64,000 nucleotides of DNA from Opitutaceae bacterium (GCA_028284235.1 JANQSC010000017.1:52761-116760), one strand, 5' to 3'; counted from the stretch's first letter, positions 47,152-57,661 are shown. Numbers and translations are program-made. Notes: generated by a model from the letters alone, not told the origin.

Positions 47152-49362
47152 CTACCGTTCGAGCTTGAAAACCAGCGTCGTGCACGGGGGCAGCGTGAAT
47201 TCCGCCGACTGCTCCAAGTCGTCAAACGGCTGCGGCTCCGAAGTAATCCCCGCGCCGTTCCCCGAATCGCTCCCGCCATAAAACTTCGAGTTGGTATTCA
47301 TGATCTCTTTCCAATACCCCGGACGCGGCAAGCCAATGCGGTAGTTCGTCCGCTCGATCGGCGTAAAATGAGCCACGACCATAACGATATTGTGCCCGTC
47401 GGACGCCGTGCGCGAATAGCTGATAACACCGGCCTCCGAGTCCCAGCACGCGATCCAGCGGAAGCTGTCCGCATTGAAATCAGTCTCCGCTAAGGCCGGC
47501 TCGTTCCGGTAAAGGTGATTCAAGTCCTTCACCAAATGCGCGATCCCGGAATGGTCTTGGTACTCGTTTAGGTGCCACTGCAGGCTCGTCGCGTAATTCC
47601 ATTCCTCCGACTGGCCAAACTCGCTGCCCATGAATAAAAGCTTCTTGCCCGGATAGGCCCACATGTGCCCGTAGAGCGCTCGCAAAGTCTGGGCTTTGTC
47701 CGGAATCGAGCCCGCGCCCATTTTCAACAGCATCGACTGCTTCCCGTGCGTCACCTCGTCGTGGGAAAACACCGTCATGAAATTCTCCGCGTACTGGTAG
47801 AGCATTCCAAAGGTCAGATCGCCGTGATGGTACTTGCGGTGGATCGGGTCCTTTTCGAAGTACTGCAGATTGTCGTGCATCCAGCCCATATTCCACTTGA
47901 TGTCGAACCCGAGCCCGCCCTCGTCCGGCGACTTCGTCACTCCCGGGAAGGAAGTGGATTCTTCCGCGATCATCAAGACGCCCGGATGGTAGTTGTGGAC
48001 CAAGCTGTTGGCCTCGCGCAGGAACGCGATCGCCTCCAGATTCTCATTGCCGCCGAACTGGTTCGGGATCCACTGCCCCTCCTCTCTCGAATAATCCAAG
48101 TAGAGCATGGACGCCACCGCGTCGACCCGCAATCCGTCGATGTGGAAGTACTCGAGCCACGCCAACGCGTTGGATACGAGGAAGCACTTCACCTCGTGGC
48201 GGCCGTAGTTGAAAATCAACGTCCCCCAATCCTGATGGGCGCCCAGTCGCGGATCTTCGTGTTCGTAGAGATGCGTGCCATCGAAAGTCGCCAAAGCAAA
48301 CGCGTCGCGCGGGAAATGGGCCGGTACCCAATCGACAATTACACCGATTCCGCGTTGATGCAGACGATCGATGAACGCTTTGAAGTCGTCCGGCGTCCCG
48401 AAGCGCTGCGTCGGCGCGAAATAGCCGGTCACCTGGTAGCCCCAACTCCCGTCGAACGGGTGCTCCGCAACCGGCATGAGCTCGACATGCGTAAACCCAT
48501 GTTCGATCACGTAGTCGGCCAGCTCTTCGCCCAGCTCCGCGTAGGTTAGGTGACGATTGTCCTCCTCCCAGCGACGCTTCCACGAGCCGAGATGCACTTC
48601 GTACACCGACATTGGCTGGTTCAGAGCTTGCCGCTCCTGGCGGGAATCAAGCCAGGACTGGTCGCCCCACTCGTATCGCCCATGATCGTAGACAACGGTA
48701 GCGTTGTTCGGCGGCGCTTCGAAATAGCTCCCATAGGGATCGGTCTTCAAGAACGGGCCGCCTTCTTGCCCGACCAGCTCGTACTTGTACATCTCACCCG
48801 CTTTCAGTCCGGGAATAAACAACTCCCACACGCCGCTGCCGCCCATGCTCCGCATTGGATGGTAGCGCCCGTCCCAGTTGTTGAAGCTCCCGACGACGGA
48901 AACACGGGACGCATTGGGAGCCCAGACCGCGAAACTCACCCCGGGCACACCTTCATGCACCCGCGGACGCGAACCGAGCTTTTCAAAAATGCGGTGCTCG
49001 TTGCCCTCGTTGAACAAATACAAGTCCGACTCGCCAATCGTGGGCAGAAACGAATAGGGATCGTAAAACTGGCGCACCTCCAGATCGTAAGTCTCGACCC
49101 GAAGCCGATAGCGGAAAACCGACTCGCGCCCCTCGATCACCCCTTCGAAAAAACCGTCCTCGCTCAACCGCTTAAGCGGGTACCTCGGTCCGTCGTCGGA
49201 TTCGACGTCGACCACCTCGCAGCTTTTGGCGTCGCTCAAAAACGCTCGGACCACCAAGGCGGATTTCTTCTTAACCGTTACCGGGTGCATCCCCAGCGCG
49301 CCGTGCGGCCCGGCGACGCTGGCGTTTCTGAATGACTCGAGTTCTTTTTTCGCGATCAACAT
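47152..49362 (-). CDS. glgB: 1,4-alpha-glucan branching enzyme
   Basis: GH13 enzyme that makes alpha-1,6 branches in glycogen. 736 residues: two N-terminal beta-sandwich modules (about 10-105 and 120-215), GH13 barrel with nucleophile Asp in DGLRVDAVASM (about 415), acid/base Glu in MIAEESTSFPGV (about 466) and the DEVTHGK segment, then a C-terminal beta domain. The two-module N-terminus is the long GlgB form. No other glg gene is adjacent. Confidence 0.95.
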   Translation of the reverse strand: MLIAKKELESFRNASVAGPHGALGMHPVTVKKKSALVVRAFLSDAKSCEVVDVESDDGPRYPLKRLSEDGFFEGVIEGRESVFRYRLRVETYDLEVRQFYDPYSFLPTIGESDLYLFNEGNEHRIFEKLGSRPRVHEGVPGVSFAVWAPNASRVSVVGSFNNWDGRYHPMRSMGGSGVWELFIPGLKAGEMYKYELVGQEGGPFLKTDPYGSYFEAPPNNATVVYDHGRYEWGDQSWLDSRQERQALNQPMSVYEVHLGSWKRRWEEDNRHLTYAELGEELADYVIEHGFTHVELMPVAEHPFDGSWGYQVTGYFAPTQRFGTPDDFKAFIDRLHQRGIGVIVDWVPAHFPRDAFALATFDGTHLYEHEDPRLGAHQDWGTLIFNYGRHEVKCFLVSNALAWLEYFHIDGLRVDAVASMLYLDYSREEGQWIPNQFGGNENLEAIAFLREANSLVHNYHPGVLMIAEESTSFPGVTKSPDEGGLGFDIKWNMGWMHDNLQYFEKDPIHRKYHHGDLTFGMLYQYAENFMTVFSHDEVTHGKQSMLLKMGAGSIPDKAQTLRALYGHMWAYPGKKLLFMGSEFGQSEEWNYATSLQWHLNEYQDHSGIAHLVKDLNHLYRNEPALAETDFNADSFRWIACWDSEAGVISYSRTASDGHNIVMVVAHFTPIERTNYRIGLPRPGYWKEIMNTNSKFYGGSDSGNGAGITSEPQPFDDLEQSAEFTLPPCTTLVFKLER

Positions 49363-49421
49363 ACTGACTAACCTCTCAGCTTTGCTTCTCCCCGTTGGGA
49401 AAGGGCCACTCCGATGGCGAT

Positions 49422-49540
49422 CAAAGACTACAGACTCAAGGCTAAAAGACGCAAGGCCAGGGGTTTATTTCCCTCCCGGCGCAACCAACTGCTCGCGCTG
49501 CGTTCAAATGAAGCGGCGGGCCATTTCCTGCCTTGCGTCG
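49422..49540. repeat. Heptanucleotide-type inverted repeat before lptD
   Basis: Left arm consists of roughly heptameric units (CAAAGAC, TACAGAC, TCAAGGC, TAAAAGA, CGCAAGG) from 49422. GACGCAAGGC at 49448-49457 is perfectly complementary to GCCTTGCGTC at 49530-49539, with a 72-base loop. It lies in the divergent glgB/lptD interval and so probably overlaps one or both promoters; this argues against a simple terminator role. Confidence 0.5.
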
Positions 49541-49571
49541 CCCAGACGCCCCCTCTACAGCTACAAAAAAC

Positions 49572-51770
49572 ATGGCTAGGTCCTTGAATTTCCCCGCCCG
49601 CCTACGCGTCGCGGCCACAATCCTCCTCCTTGCATTTCTCCCGATCGCTCCCGCTCAGGATGACGATGTCGAGATAACTCTGAGCACGCCCGTCGTGTTC
49701 GACTCCAACACGGGCGACCTCGTCGCATCCGAAAACGCCCAGCTAACCTACGGAGACTGGCTGCTGTCCGCCGACGAAATCCGCCTGAACCGCCAAACCA
49801 ATCGAGCCGTCGCCACGGGCAGCGTCGTATTCACGCGGGGCGACATTCGCATGGTCGCGGACCGCCTCGACTACCGGCTCGAGAACCACCAAGCCACCAT
49901 CGAGAATTTCCGTGTCGGCAACGGCAAGTACTTCGTCTCGGGAAGCCTCCTCGAGGGAAATCCCGACAACTTCCGCTTCCAGGACATCAATTTCCACCCC
50001 GGCGAACCCGGCACCTACTTGTTCAAAGCACGAGCTGACGAGATCGCCATTATCGATCAAAACGAGATCCAAGGAAAGCGTCTCTCGTTCAAACTCGGAG
50101 TCGTCCCCTTCTTCATCATCCCCAACGTCTCCCAGCCCATCGACGCAGAACGCAACATTTTCAAAGGAAACCTCGACTACTCCGGCCATATCGGCGGAGC
50201 CGTGGGCGGCGAAGTGCGCGTCCCGCTCAACTCCAACTTCCGGGCGGGAGCCAATGTGGCCCTCACCACCAAACGCGGCATCCTCGTCGGCCCCGCCTTC
50301 GAGTACGACTACGGCGAAGGAGACTACACCGCGTCCGGGGCCTTCACTTCCGGATACGTCGACGACTCCGCCAGCGAAATCACTCCCAACCTCATCACCG
50401 GAGAGGAAATCGACGACCAACGCTTCTTCGCGGAATGGGAGCACCGCCAGAACTGGGGCGACCAAGGAGCGGTCACCGCCTACGGACGCTGGTGGTCCGA
50501 CTCGGAAGTGACGCGCGACTTCTACGAAAGTTCCTTCGACACGATGCAAGACCCAGACTCGTACTTGGAAGCGAACTACAGCGGGGCGAACTGGCAGACC
50601 ACTCTCTTCTCCCGCATTAGCCCCAACCATTTCCAAACCTTCACCGAGCGACTTCCTGAACTCCGCTTCGACTTCTTCCCCACCCCGCTGGCGAAAGGGC
50701 TCACCCACAGCGGCAGCGTATCCTTCGCCAAGCTTCGCTCCGATTCGCTCAACTCCTTCCCAGTCGAAACCGAAGCCGACCGCGCCGACGCGTACTACGG
50801 AATCCGATACACGCGACCCGTCCGCGAGGGGGTGACCCTGACCACCAAAGCGGGCGTCAAAGCCGTCCACTACTTCGACAATCTCGTCGGGGACGAAGCG
50901 AGCGACTTCGGATTGATGGAGCCCTACCGCGTTGTTCCACTGTCAATTTTCGACGACTTCACCCACGTCTTCCCGCGTCCGTCGATCAAAGAGGGCACAC
51001 GCGCCTACGGAGACGTCGGGTTCGATCTGAAGTTCACCGCGTACCGAGAATCCGACTACAAGAACGAAACTTGGAATATCGACGGCCTACGCCACATATT
51101 CGAGCCGGTGATCTCCTACCGCTACACTCCCGACCTCGACAGCAACTCCGCCAACGCGAATTTCGACATGCCGGTCGTGTCCAACTACCTCACGCCGATC
51201 GACATCGAAGACCGACGCGACATCGACTCCATCGGCGAACACCACATTACGCGGCTCGAGCTGCGCAACCGAATTCAAACCCGAGACAAGGAATACGGCT
51301 CGCGCGACCTCGCCCGTCTCGACTTCGCCATCGACTTCCTCGTCGACGACTACGACCAGGGCAACGACTTTTCGGACTTCGTCTCCGACCTCGAGATCAC
51401 CCCCGCCGAATGGCTCGAGGTCAACCTGTTCTCGCGCTACAACATCGAGAACGGAGTGAATCGGGAACTGAATACAAGCGTCGCCATCACCGACCCCGGC
51501 TACTGGAAATTCGGCGTCGGAAACCACTTCCTCAAAAGCGCCATCGACCAGTACTTCCTCTTCGGCGAGTACAACTTGAACGAGAACTTCAAGATGTACG
51601 CAGTCGCCAAGTTCGACCAGCAATCCGACACCTTCTACGAGCAGCGCATCGGCTTCATGCAACGAGCCCTCGAAAAGTACGGAATCAAATACGAGCTGAG
51701 AATTTTCGACGGAAACCGGCGCGAAAGCGACTTTGGCATTCGCATCGGCATCGACCTCTTCGACGAATAG
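49572..51770 (+). CDS. lptD: LptD/OstA-like outer-membrane LPS assembly protein
   Basis: 732 residues. Signal peptide (about 1-29, ending APAQ), an OstA/LptA-like beta-jellyroll (about 38-150; LLSADEIRLNRQTNRAVATG) and a long C-terminal beta-barrel with alternating strands. It inserts lipopolysaccharide into the outer membrane. Points of difference: I see no cysteine in the whole protein, so the interdomain disulfides of E. coli LptD cannot form, and the last residues (IGIDLFDE) lack the usual terminal aromatic. Divergent from glgB. Confidence 0.8.
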   Translation: MARSLNFPARLRVAATILLLAFLPIAPAQDDDVEITLSTPVVFDSNTGDLVASENAQLTYGDWLLSADEIRLNRQTNRAVATGSVVFTRGDIRMVADRLDYRLENHQATIENFRVGNGKYFVSGSLLEGNPDNFRFQDINFHPGEPGTYLFKARADEIAIIDQNEIQGKRLSFKLGVVPFFIIPNVSQPIDAERNIFKGNLDYSGHIGGAVGGEVRVPLNSNFRAGANVALTTKRGILVGPAFEYDYGEGDYTASGAFTSGYVDDSASEITPNLITGEEIDDQRFFAEWEHRQNWGDQGAVTAYGRWWSDSEVTRDFYESSFDTMQDPDSYLEANYSGANWQTTLFSRISPNHFQTFTERLPELRFDFFPTPLAKGLTHSGSVSFAKLRSDSLNSFPVETEADRADAYYGIRYTRPVREGVTLTTKAGVKAVHYFDNLVGDEASDFGLMEPYRVVPLSIFDDFTHVFPRPSIKEGTRAYGDVGFDLKFTAYRESDYKNETWNIDGLRHIFEPVISYRYTPDLDSNSANANFDMPVVSNYLTPIDIEDRRDIDSIGEHHITRLELRNRIQTRDKEYGSRDLARLDFAIDFLVDDYDQGNDFSDFVSDLEITPAEWLEVNLFSRYNIENGVNRELNTSVAITDPGYWKFGVGNHFLKSAIDQYFLFGEYNLNENFKMYAVAKFDQQSDTFYEQRIGFMQRALEKYGIKYELRIFDGNRRESDFGIRIGIDLFDE

Positions 51771-51795
51771 CGGGTCCGCCTCGCCCCTTTCCCCC

Positions 51796-53043
51796 ATGGA
51801 CGAACAGGACCCTCAACTGCGACGGGCCCGAAACCAGCGGCGGACGATTCTCGAACTCCTCGGCGAATTACCCCCAATGCTCGCGCCAGGGACGAACTTC
51901 ACCCGCGCGCTCAACCAACTGTTCCGGCAGAACAAGCGTTTCGGCTCCCGCGACCGGAGGCGATACCGCGCCCTTGTCTTCGCCTACCTCCGGTTTCAAC
52001 CGTGGCTCGAGTCGATGGAAAACGAACCCGAACGGCTTCTCGACGCCCTCATTTTCCTTGCGTCCGACGGGCCCGACCTCGATTCGCTGCGCGAAACCGT
52101 CACCCATTACGATCTTTCTGAGTTCGACCCAAACGCGCCCTATCGAACTATCGGAAAAACAGGTACGGACCTCGAAAGCCTACTCCCACCTTGGGTTCCG
52201 AGGCATATTTCGCAAGTATTTGATAAAAAGGATCTTATCACATTTTTTTCCCGTCCGCCTCTCTGGATTCGAGCCCAGAACCAATCACCAGAGTTTATTG
52301 TTAACTCAATTTCTAAAGAACTTAACAAACCCCTCGATCTGCTCGAAATCAACGCTACCGTCCCCGACGCAATCCGCTTCCCCGCCGACTATCCGGTCCA
52401 GGCAACGCAGCTGTTTCAAGACGGAGCTTTCGAAATCCAGGATATCAGCTCGCAGATCCTACTTCACCTGATACAACCGAAATTGAGCGGGAAGTGGTTG
52501 GACGCCTGCGCGGGCGCCGGCGGGAAAACGCTCCAGCTCGCCAGGCTGCTCGGAGCAAACGGTTCGGTCACCGCCTACGACCCGCGAGTTTCCGCCCTCG
52601 ACGAACTCGCCAAGCGCGGGCGACGGGCCCGGCTCGACAATCTCTCGATCACGCGTGAACCGCCGACCGGCGCGGATTTCGACGGCGTGATGGTCGACGC
52701 TCCTTGCTCCGGCAGCGGAACCTGGCGGCGGCATCCCTATTTGATGCGACAAACCGCGGAATCCGACATCGAGAACGCCGCGGCGATTCAGTTCGAGCTA
52801 CTCGAAACGTATTCCCGGCAGGTGAAGGAGAACGGCCTGCTGGTCTACGCCACGTGCTCACTCAGTCGATTCGAGAACGAGGAGGTCGCCCGGCGATTCC
52901 TCGAGGGGAACAGCACGTTTGAGCATGCGCCACTCGCCAGCCGGTTCGGCCTGGAGGAAAACGATTTGGGAATCACCGTGACGCCCGCTCAGTTTGACGG
53001 CGACGGACTCTACATCGTCGCCTTCCGCCGAGCGACGAGCTAG
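51796..53043 (+). CDS. RsmB/NOP-type RNA m5C methyltransferase
   Basis: 415 residues. N-terminal NusB-like helical region (about 1-140), then the SAM methyltransferase domain: DACAGAGGKTLQLA (SAM loop, about 237-250), motif IV DAPCSGSGTWRRHP (first Cys) and motif VI YATCSLSRFENE (second Cys). It forms 5-methylcytosine in rRNA, probably C967 if it is RsmB, but family members differ in target. The ATG at 51796 is chosen; the frame begins in lptD at 51733. Confidence 0.88.
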   Translation: MDEQDPQLRRARNQRRTILELLGELPPMLAPGTNFTRALNQLFRQNKRFGSRDRRRYRALVFAYLRFQPWLESMENEPERLLDALIFLASDGPDLDSLRETVTHYDLSEFDPNAPYRTIGKTGTDLESLLPPWVPRHISQVFDKKDLITFFSRPPLWIRAQNQSPEFIVNSISKELNKPLDLLEINATVPDAIRFPADYPVQATQLFQDGAFEIQDISSQILLHLIQPKLSGKWLDACAGAGGKTLQLARLLGANGSVTAYDPRVSALDELAKRGRRARLDNLSITREPPTGADFDGVMVDAPCSGSGTWRRHPYLMRQTAESDIENAAAIQFELLETYSRQVKENGLLVYATCSLSRFENEEVARRFLEGNSTFEHAPLASRFGLEENDLGITVTPAQFDGDGLYIVAFRRATS

Positions 53044-53091
53044 GCCGAGAAAACACGATCCCCTCAGAGACCCTGGATGCAAGTGGAGAGA

Positions 53092-53118
53092 GGTGGAACC
53101 CGCCGTCCCGGCGGGTTT
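53092..53118 (+). repeat. REP-like 27-bp palindrome, copy 3 (variant A)
   Basis: GGTGG tag followed by AACCCGCCG-TCC-CGGCGGGTT, the same perfect 9-bp stem as at 39579. It follows the RsmB-like gene by about 50 bases. Confidence 0.85.
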
Positions 53119-53223
53119 AAGTTGACGCGTATGCACGGGGCAGGAAAAGCGACGACAAAAACTCACCGGATTCAGAATTGGGAACATCGTTCCATGCTCG
53201 CTTCGCTCTCTCGTCACTAGCGC

Positions 53224-53267
53224 TCCCGCCTCGGCGGGATCGATAGGTATCCACTATCGCGGATAGT
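53224..53267. repeat. Two short hairpins, array C
   Basis: TCCCGCC-TC-GGCGGGA at 53224-53239 and ACTATC-GCG-GATAGT at 53253-53267, the second with a three-base loop. No U-run follows, so they are not evident terminators. Confidence 0.6.
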
Positions 53268-53480
53268 AGGTTTGATTCCAAAACGGCTATCTTACGTTTT
53301 CCTTTCTCGCCGGATTTTCCGAGTCCAGATTCACCCGCTTAAAGACACTAACCCTCGAGCAGTGCAATCACCTCCGATTAATTCGCTGAACTTCGATGCA
53401 AGCGCGCTAAACGCGAGCAACTTATTCACAATCCCGCTTTTGTCGTTGCCGGGTGGGAGGAACGAAACTGGACTCTCCTC

Positions 53481-54281
<801 letters not shown>

Positions 54282-54296
54282 CGCAGTTTGGGGGCT

Positions 54297-54542
54297 GTGG
54301 ACAACGAGAAGGCACAGCGAGCCCATCTTCTGGGAGTCGGACTCGACAACGACGACGGGCACAAGCGGATCACTCAGGCCGAGGAGTTCTCCATCGTCGG
54401 CGGATCGGAGGAAACGCACGGCCGGATGACCGAAACAGTCATCAAAACCTTCGAAGACATGAAAACCGTTGGCAAATCCCTGCGCACGATCGAGCCTCAC
54501 CACCTTTCCGATCTCCTGCAGAAAAACGCGCCGATCGACTAG
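54297..54542 (+). CDS. Small uncharacterised protein after scpA
   Basis: 81 residues from GTG 54297, which has GGGGG shortly before; TTG 54288 is also possible. Hydrophilic, with a TETVIKTFEDMKTVGKSLRT helix near the C-terminus. No recognised family, too short for ScpB and without winged-helix signature. The tight 15-base distance to scpA suggests the same operon. Function unknown. Confidence 0.6.
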   Translation: MDNEKAQRAHLLGVGLDNDDGHKRITQAEEFSIVGGSEETHGRMTETVIKTFEDMKTVGKSLRTIEPHHLSDLLQKNAPID

Positions 54543-54572
54543 CTCGACTTCGCACCGCCTCCCGCCACTCCT

Positions 54573-54842
54573 ATGAGCACGCCGTCCTCCAATTCGGAAA
54601 ACCAACCGAATCGCCCCAAAATCGCCCTCAAACACGAGGAGCCGAGCGAGAGTCTGGAGATCGAAACGCCAGACGACGACCAAGAGGTGGTCCTCTCGAG
54701 CAACTCCGATGGCAGTTCATTGACATTGCTGGAAGAGTACTCCATCAGGGAATCCAATAGCGGTCGGTGGGCCGCGGTTTTCGCACTCATCTGCGCAGCC
54801 ATTTCGCTCACTTTCGCGTTTATGATATTTAAGACACTATAA
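54573..54842 (+). CDS. Small C-terminally anchored membrane protein
   Basis: 89 residues: about 65 polar, acidic residues, then one C-terminal membrane helix (AAVFALICAAISLTFAFMIF). No signal peptide, so it is predicted to be tail-anchored with the polar part in the cytoplasm. It lies between the small gene after scpA and trxA, and ends 4 bases before trxA. No family recognised. Confidence 0.65.
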   Translation: MSTPSSNSENQPNRPKIALKHEEPSESLEIETPDDDQEVVLSSNSDGSSLTLLEEYSIRESNSGRWAAVFALICAAISLTFAFMIFKTL

Positions 54843-54846
54843 TCTC

Positions 54847-55173
54847 ATGTCAGAAATCATCACACTGAACGAACAGAACTTTAAAGACACGATCAGCTCA
54901 GCTGACGTGCCCGTCCTCGTGGACTTCTGGGCACCTTGGTGCGGTCCGTGCAAGGCCATCGCCCCGATCCTGGAAGAGCTCTCGGGTGAGCTCGACGGAA
55001 AAGTTCAAATCTCCAAAGTCAATGTCGACGACAACAGCGCGATCGCGGCCGAGTACAACATTCGGGCGATCCCGACCTTGCTGCTCTTCAAGGGCGGCGA
55101 ACTCGCGGACCAATTCGTCGGCATGGTCGGCAAAGACGACTTGAAGGGCAAACTCGAAGCCCACACTGCGTAA
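54847..55173 (+). CDS. trxA: Thioredoxin
   Basis: Cytoplasmic thiol-disulfide oxidoreductase of 108 residues with the classic WCGPCK active site (about 31-36), FWAPWCGPC and the cis-Pro in IRAIPTLLLF. No signal peptide. Follows the tail-anchored protein by 4 bases and is followed by an intrinsic terminator. Confidence 0.97.
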   Translation: MSEIITLNEQNFKDTISSADVPVLVDFWAPWCGPCKAIAPILEELSGELDGKVQISKVNVDDNSAIAAEYNIRAIPTLLLFKGGELADQFVGMVGKDDLKGKLEAHTA

Positions 55174-55201
55174 CGCAGCGAGAAAAACCAATTTCCAACG
55201 A

Positions 55202-55232
55202 AACGCCTTCCTCGACGGGAAGGCGTTTTTTG
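55202..55232 (+). terminator. Rho-independent terminator after trxA
   Basis: CGCCTTCC-TCGACG-GGAAGGCG stem followed by TTTTTTG. Clear intrinsic terminator 30 bases after the trxA stop. The A-rich left flank could also serve the convergent menA gene. Confidence 0.9.
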
Positions 55233-55246
55233 TATCCATTTCTCCC

Positions 55247-56125
55247 CTACTCGCTAAACGCGATTCCAAGCGCCAGCAACGCGCTGAACAGCAGAAGCAA
55301 ACGAGCGGACGCCGCGAGCGTCTCGTTGAGAGCCGCCCCTTCTGTCTTACGCAAATCTACGACTAAACGAGTTCCAATCGGCAGCGTCAGGAAAACCAAG
55401 CACGGCCAAAGCGAACGCGTCAGGCCAATGTAGAGACTCACGCAAAAAAACGCTCCCGCCAGCTGCCAAACATACTGTTTACGAGCAAATTCACGGCCGA
55501 ACTTCACCACGAGCGTCCGCTTCCCAGCAGCCGCGTCGGTCTCCTTGTCGCGATAATTGTTGACCACGAGAATGTTGTTGGCGAGCAGGCCTAGCGGAAG
55601 CCCGAGCAAAAACGCCTCCATGAGAACTGCGCCCGTAATCACGTAAGCGGTCCCAACGGTCGCGACCAAGCCGAAAAACACGACGACGAATACATCCCCC
55701 AAACCGTGGTACGCCAATGGATACGGACCACCAGTATACGCATAGCCAAACACGATGGCCAGCACTCCGACGACCAACATCTCGCTACCCCGATAAGCGA
55801 CCATCGTCAGGCCAATCGTGAATGCCAGCAGGAAGATCCCAAGCGCCGCCCACTTCATCGCCCGAGGAGCGACCTTGCCGCTCGCGACCAACCGTTCAGG
55901 CCCGACTCGATCGGCTGTATCCGCCCCACGGACATAGTCGAAATAGTCATTGCCCATATTCGTGGCGATTTGAACGAGAAGCGCGAAAAGCAAGCAGATT
56001 AAAACGGGCCAAAAAGCGACCTCGGCTTGTCGCCACGCTTCCGCCGCGCCGACGATCACCGGAGCGACCGCCGCGGGAAGCGTCTTGGGCCGAGCAGCAG
56101 CTATCCAATTGTTCAACGATCCCAT
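55247..56125 (-). CDS. menA: 1,4-dihydroxy-2-naphthoate polyprenyltransferase
   Basis: Membrane prenyltransferase of menaquinone synthesis. About 292 residues from ATG 56125 (frame open to 56158), with about eight helices. The prenyl-diphosphate-binding motif NMGNDYFDYVRGAD (about 56-69) and the second Asp motif NNYRDKETDAAAGKRTL (about 190-206) are present. Indicates use of menaquinone in the respiratory chain, alongside the oxidase at 27.9-33 kb. No other men gene nearby. Confidence 0.93.
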   Translation of the reverse strand: MGSLNNWIAAARPKTLPAAVAPVIVGAAEAWRQAEVAFWPVLICLLFALLVQIATNMGNDYFDYVRGADTADRVGPERLVASGKVAPRAMKWAALGIFLLAFTIGLTMVAYRGSEMLVVGVLAIVFGYAYTGGPYPLAYHGLGDVFVVVFFGLVATVGTAYVITGAVLMEAFLLGLPLGLLANNILVVNNYRDKETDAAAGKRTLVVKFGREFARKQYVWQLAGAFFCVSLYIGLTRSLWPCLVFLTLPIGTRLVVDLRKTEGAALNETLAASARLLLLFSALLALGIAFSE

Positions 56126-56175
56126 CGTCGATCCGTCGTTTTCCAATTGAGCCGCCACTCGTATTCCTCAATTCA

Positions 56176-57516
56176 CTACTGAATGCGACGCGCTTCCAAG
56201 TAGTACCGTTTTTCGTCCGCTTCGCCCATGGAGAAGGTCTTGCGCGGCAAGGCCCCATCGAGCACGACGGTTTTAAACAAGTCGCTTTTCCCGATTGTGG
56301 GGAGAAAGAACCCGATGTTGCCCGGTTTCGAGCCCAGGTCGATGACCACGTCGTCTCCATGGATGTAGTCCACTTGAGACGCCTTTTCTTGGAGATAGGC
56401 GTCGATGAAGGCCTGCAAATTCCCCACCTCGAGATTGCGCTTGGGGTTCCGCAGACGAACGATTCCGTAGCCCGATTGGGTGACAAAGACAACGCGATGC
56501 TCGTTCGCGTCCTCGCCCAGCTCAGAGATGCGCCGATTGGCTGCGTCCAAGCTTTCGCAGGATTCGACCACGACGCTGGACCCTTCCTGCCCGAAAAACG
56601 CGTCGAGCTGGGCCATCATGTCCTCCGTATCCACATTGAACACTACACGATGAATCGGCTCGAATTCCAGGCCTTCGTCGTGGACGTTGATAAGCTCCAC
56701 CAAGGCGTGACGGGCCGGATGATCCATAACCTCCGCCGGATCGTCCGCATTCGCCTTCAAGTCCTCCCAAATATTCTTAGCAGTCGCCAGCGAGTGATTC
56801 CCGTCGCCCATAGCGTAGAGCAGCACGCCTTTTCCCGTGACACCGTATTTCGCGTCGAAGACGGACTGTTCGCTCAAAGCGCTCAATCCCTTCGCCACTG
56901 ACTCCACGTCCGACTCCGAATCCACGCGCCAGCCCTTCAAGCTGCCGCCGCCTGAATTCAGTTCGAATTCGTAAACGAGCTCCAGATCTCGCTCGAACAA
57001 AGGTTCGATGACGGTGCGCTCCGGATCGTCGATGAGCACCATGATGTGCGGCAATTCGATCGGGGCGTTGTTGCGGATTTTTACGCGTGGGGGGAGCCGA
57101 TCCTCGATCGTTCCTTCGGTCGCCCGGATCAAACTCTGCGAGCCCGGCTTGTAGTCGTACTTCTCCAAATCGAGAGCCACCACCAAGCCCTTGCGAGAAG
57201 CCACTTGGCTGGTGCTCCGATCGAGAACCACGAATCCGGGCCCTTGATCCTCCAGAACGCCGTCCGCTAAATAAGATTCCATCGCCGCGTTGATCGACGC
57301 GATTCGCGCCTCCCCGTCACCATCCTCCAAATACACCTCCGGGAACACCGCGTTCAAAGTGGAAGGGCTGCCCGCCACTTCCGATTTCACCGTCTCCCAG
57401 TACTCTGGCTGGGAGGTGTACTGGTCGCACGCGACGACCGCCCATTTGGTCAAATCCACTCCCTTTCGCGGGAGCAGGATGTTGGGAACATTGAGACCGA
57501 TCGATTCTTTATCCAT
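56176..57516 (-). CDS. DUF1015 family protein
   Basis: 446 residues, cytoplasmic, no membrane segment. Family signature: the N-terminal WAVVACDQYTSQPEYW, central GDGNHSLATAK (about 237-247; Asp, Asn, His conserved) and HPARHALVELINVHDEGL. The function of DUF1015 is unknown; some are linked to serine kinase or chlorinated-compound names without proof. Ends 50 bases before menA. Confidence 0.85.
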   Translation of the reverse strand: MDKESIGLNVPNILLPRKGVDLTKWAVVACDQYTSQPEYWETVKSEVAGSPSTLNAVFPEVYLEDGDGEARIASINAAMESYLADGVLEDQGPGFVVLDRSTSQVASRKGLVVALDLEKYDYKPGSQSLIRATEGTIEDRLPPRVKIRNNAPIELPHIMVLIDDPERTVIEPLFERDLELVYEFELNSGGGSLKGWRVDSESDVESVAKGLSALSEQSVFDAKYGVTGKGVLLYAMGDGNHSLATAKNIWEDLKANADDPAEVMDHPARHALVELINVHDEGLEFEPIHRVVFNVDTEDMMAQLDAFFGQEGSSVVVESCESLDAANRRISELGEDANEHRVVFVTQSGYGIVRLRNPKRNLEVGNLQAFIDAYLQEKASQVDYIHGDDVVIDLGSKPGNIGFFLPTIGKSDLFKTVVLDGALPRKTFSMGEADEKRYYLEARRIQ

Positions 57517-57540
57517 GAAGCCCTGTCAATTGATGTGGTT

Positions 57541-57588
57541 AAAAAATAAAAAAGAGCAAACGAGTCGGTAAAAACTCAATTTGCTCTC
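57541..57588 (-). terminator. Rho-independent terminator for rpmJ-rpmE
   Basis: On the minus strand AGAGCAAA pairs with TTTGCTCT (57587-57580 with 57560-57553), with an inner GAGT/ACTC pair, and a TTTTTATTTTTT tract follows. It ends the rpmJ-rpmE unit about 75 bases after the rpmE stop. Confidence 0.88.
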
Positions 57589-57661
57589 ATCGTCAGCGCC
57601 AGTCGAATATCGGGGATACTCAACAACGCCAGTTTCCAGAAGCTCGATCGCGGCGGCGCGA

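Larger units (their letters stand above)
53044..53480. other. 437-base intergenic region rich in palindromes
   Basis: No gene that I can support. It contains the REP-like copy at 53092-53118 and two hairpins at 53224-53267. The 210 bases before scpA (53270-53480) show no promoter that I trust. An open frame at 53272-53508 lacks a ribosome-binding site and a sensible product. Confidence 0.5.

Noticed and set aside
49743..50870. 375-residue minus-strand frame inside lptD
   Set aside because: Mirror of the LptD frame caused by codon bias; no family features.
55202..55232. Terminator hairpin after trxA as a REP copy
   Set aside because: It lacks the GGTGG tag and has a typical T-run, so it is an ordinary intrinsic terminator.
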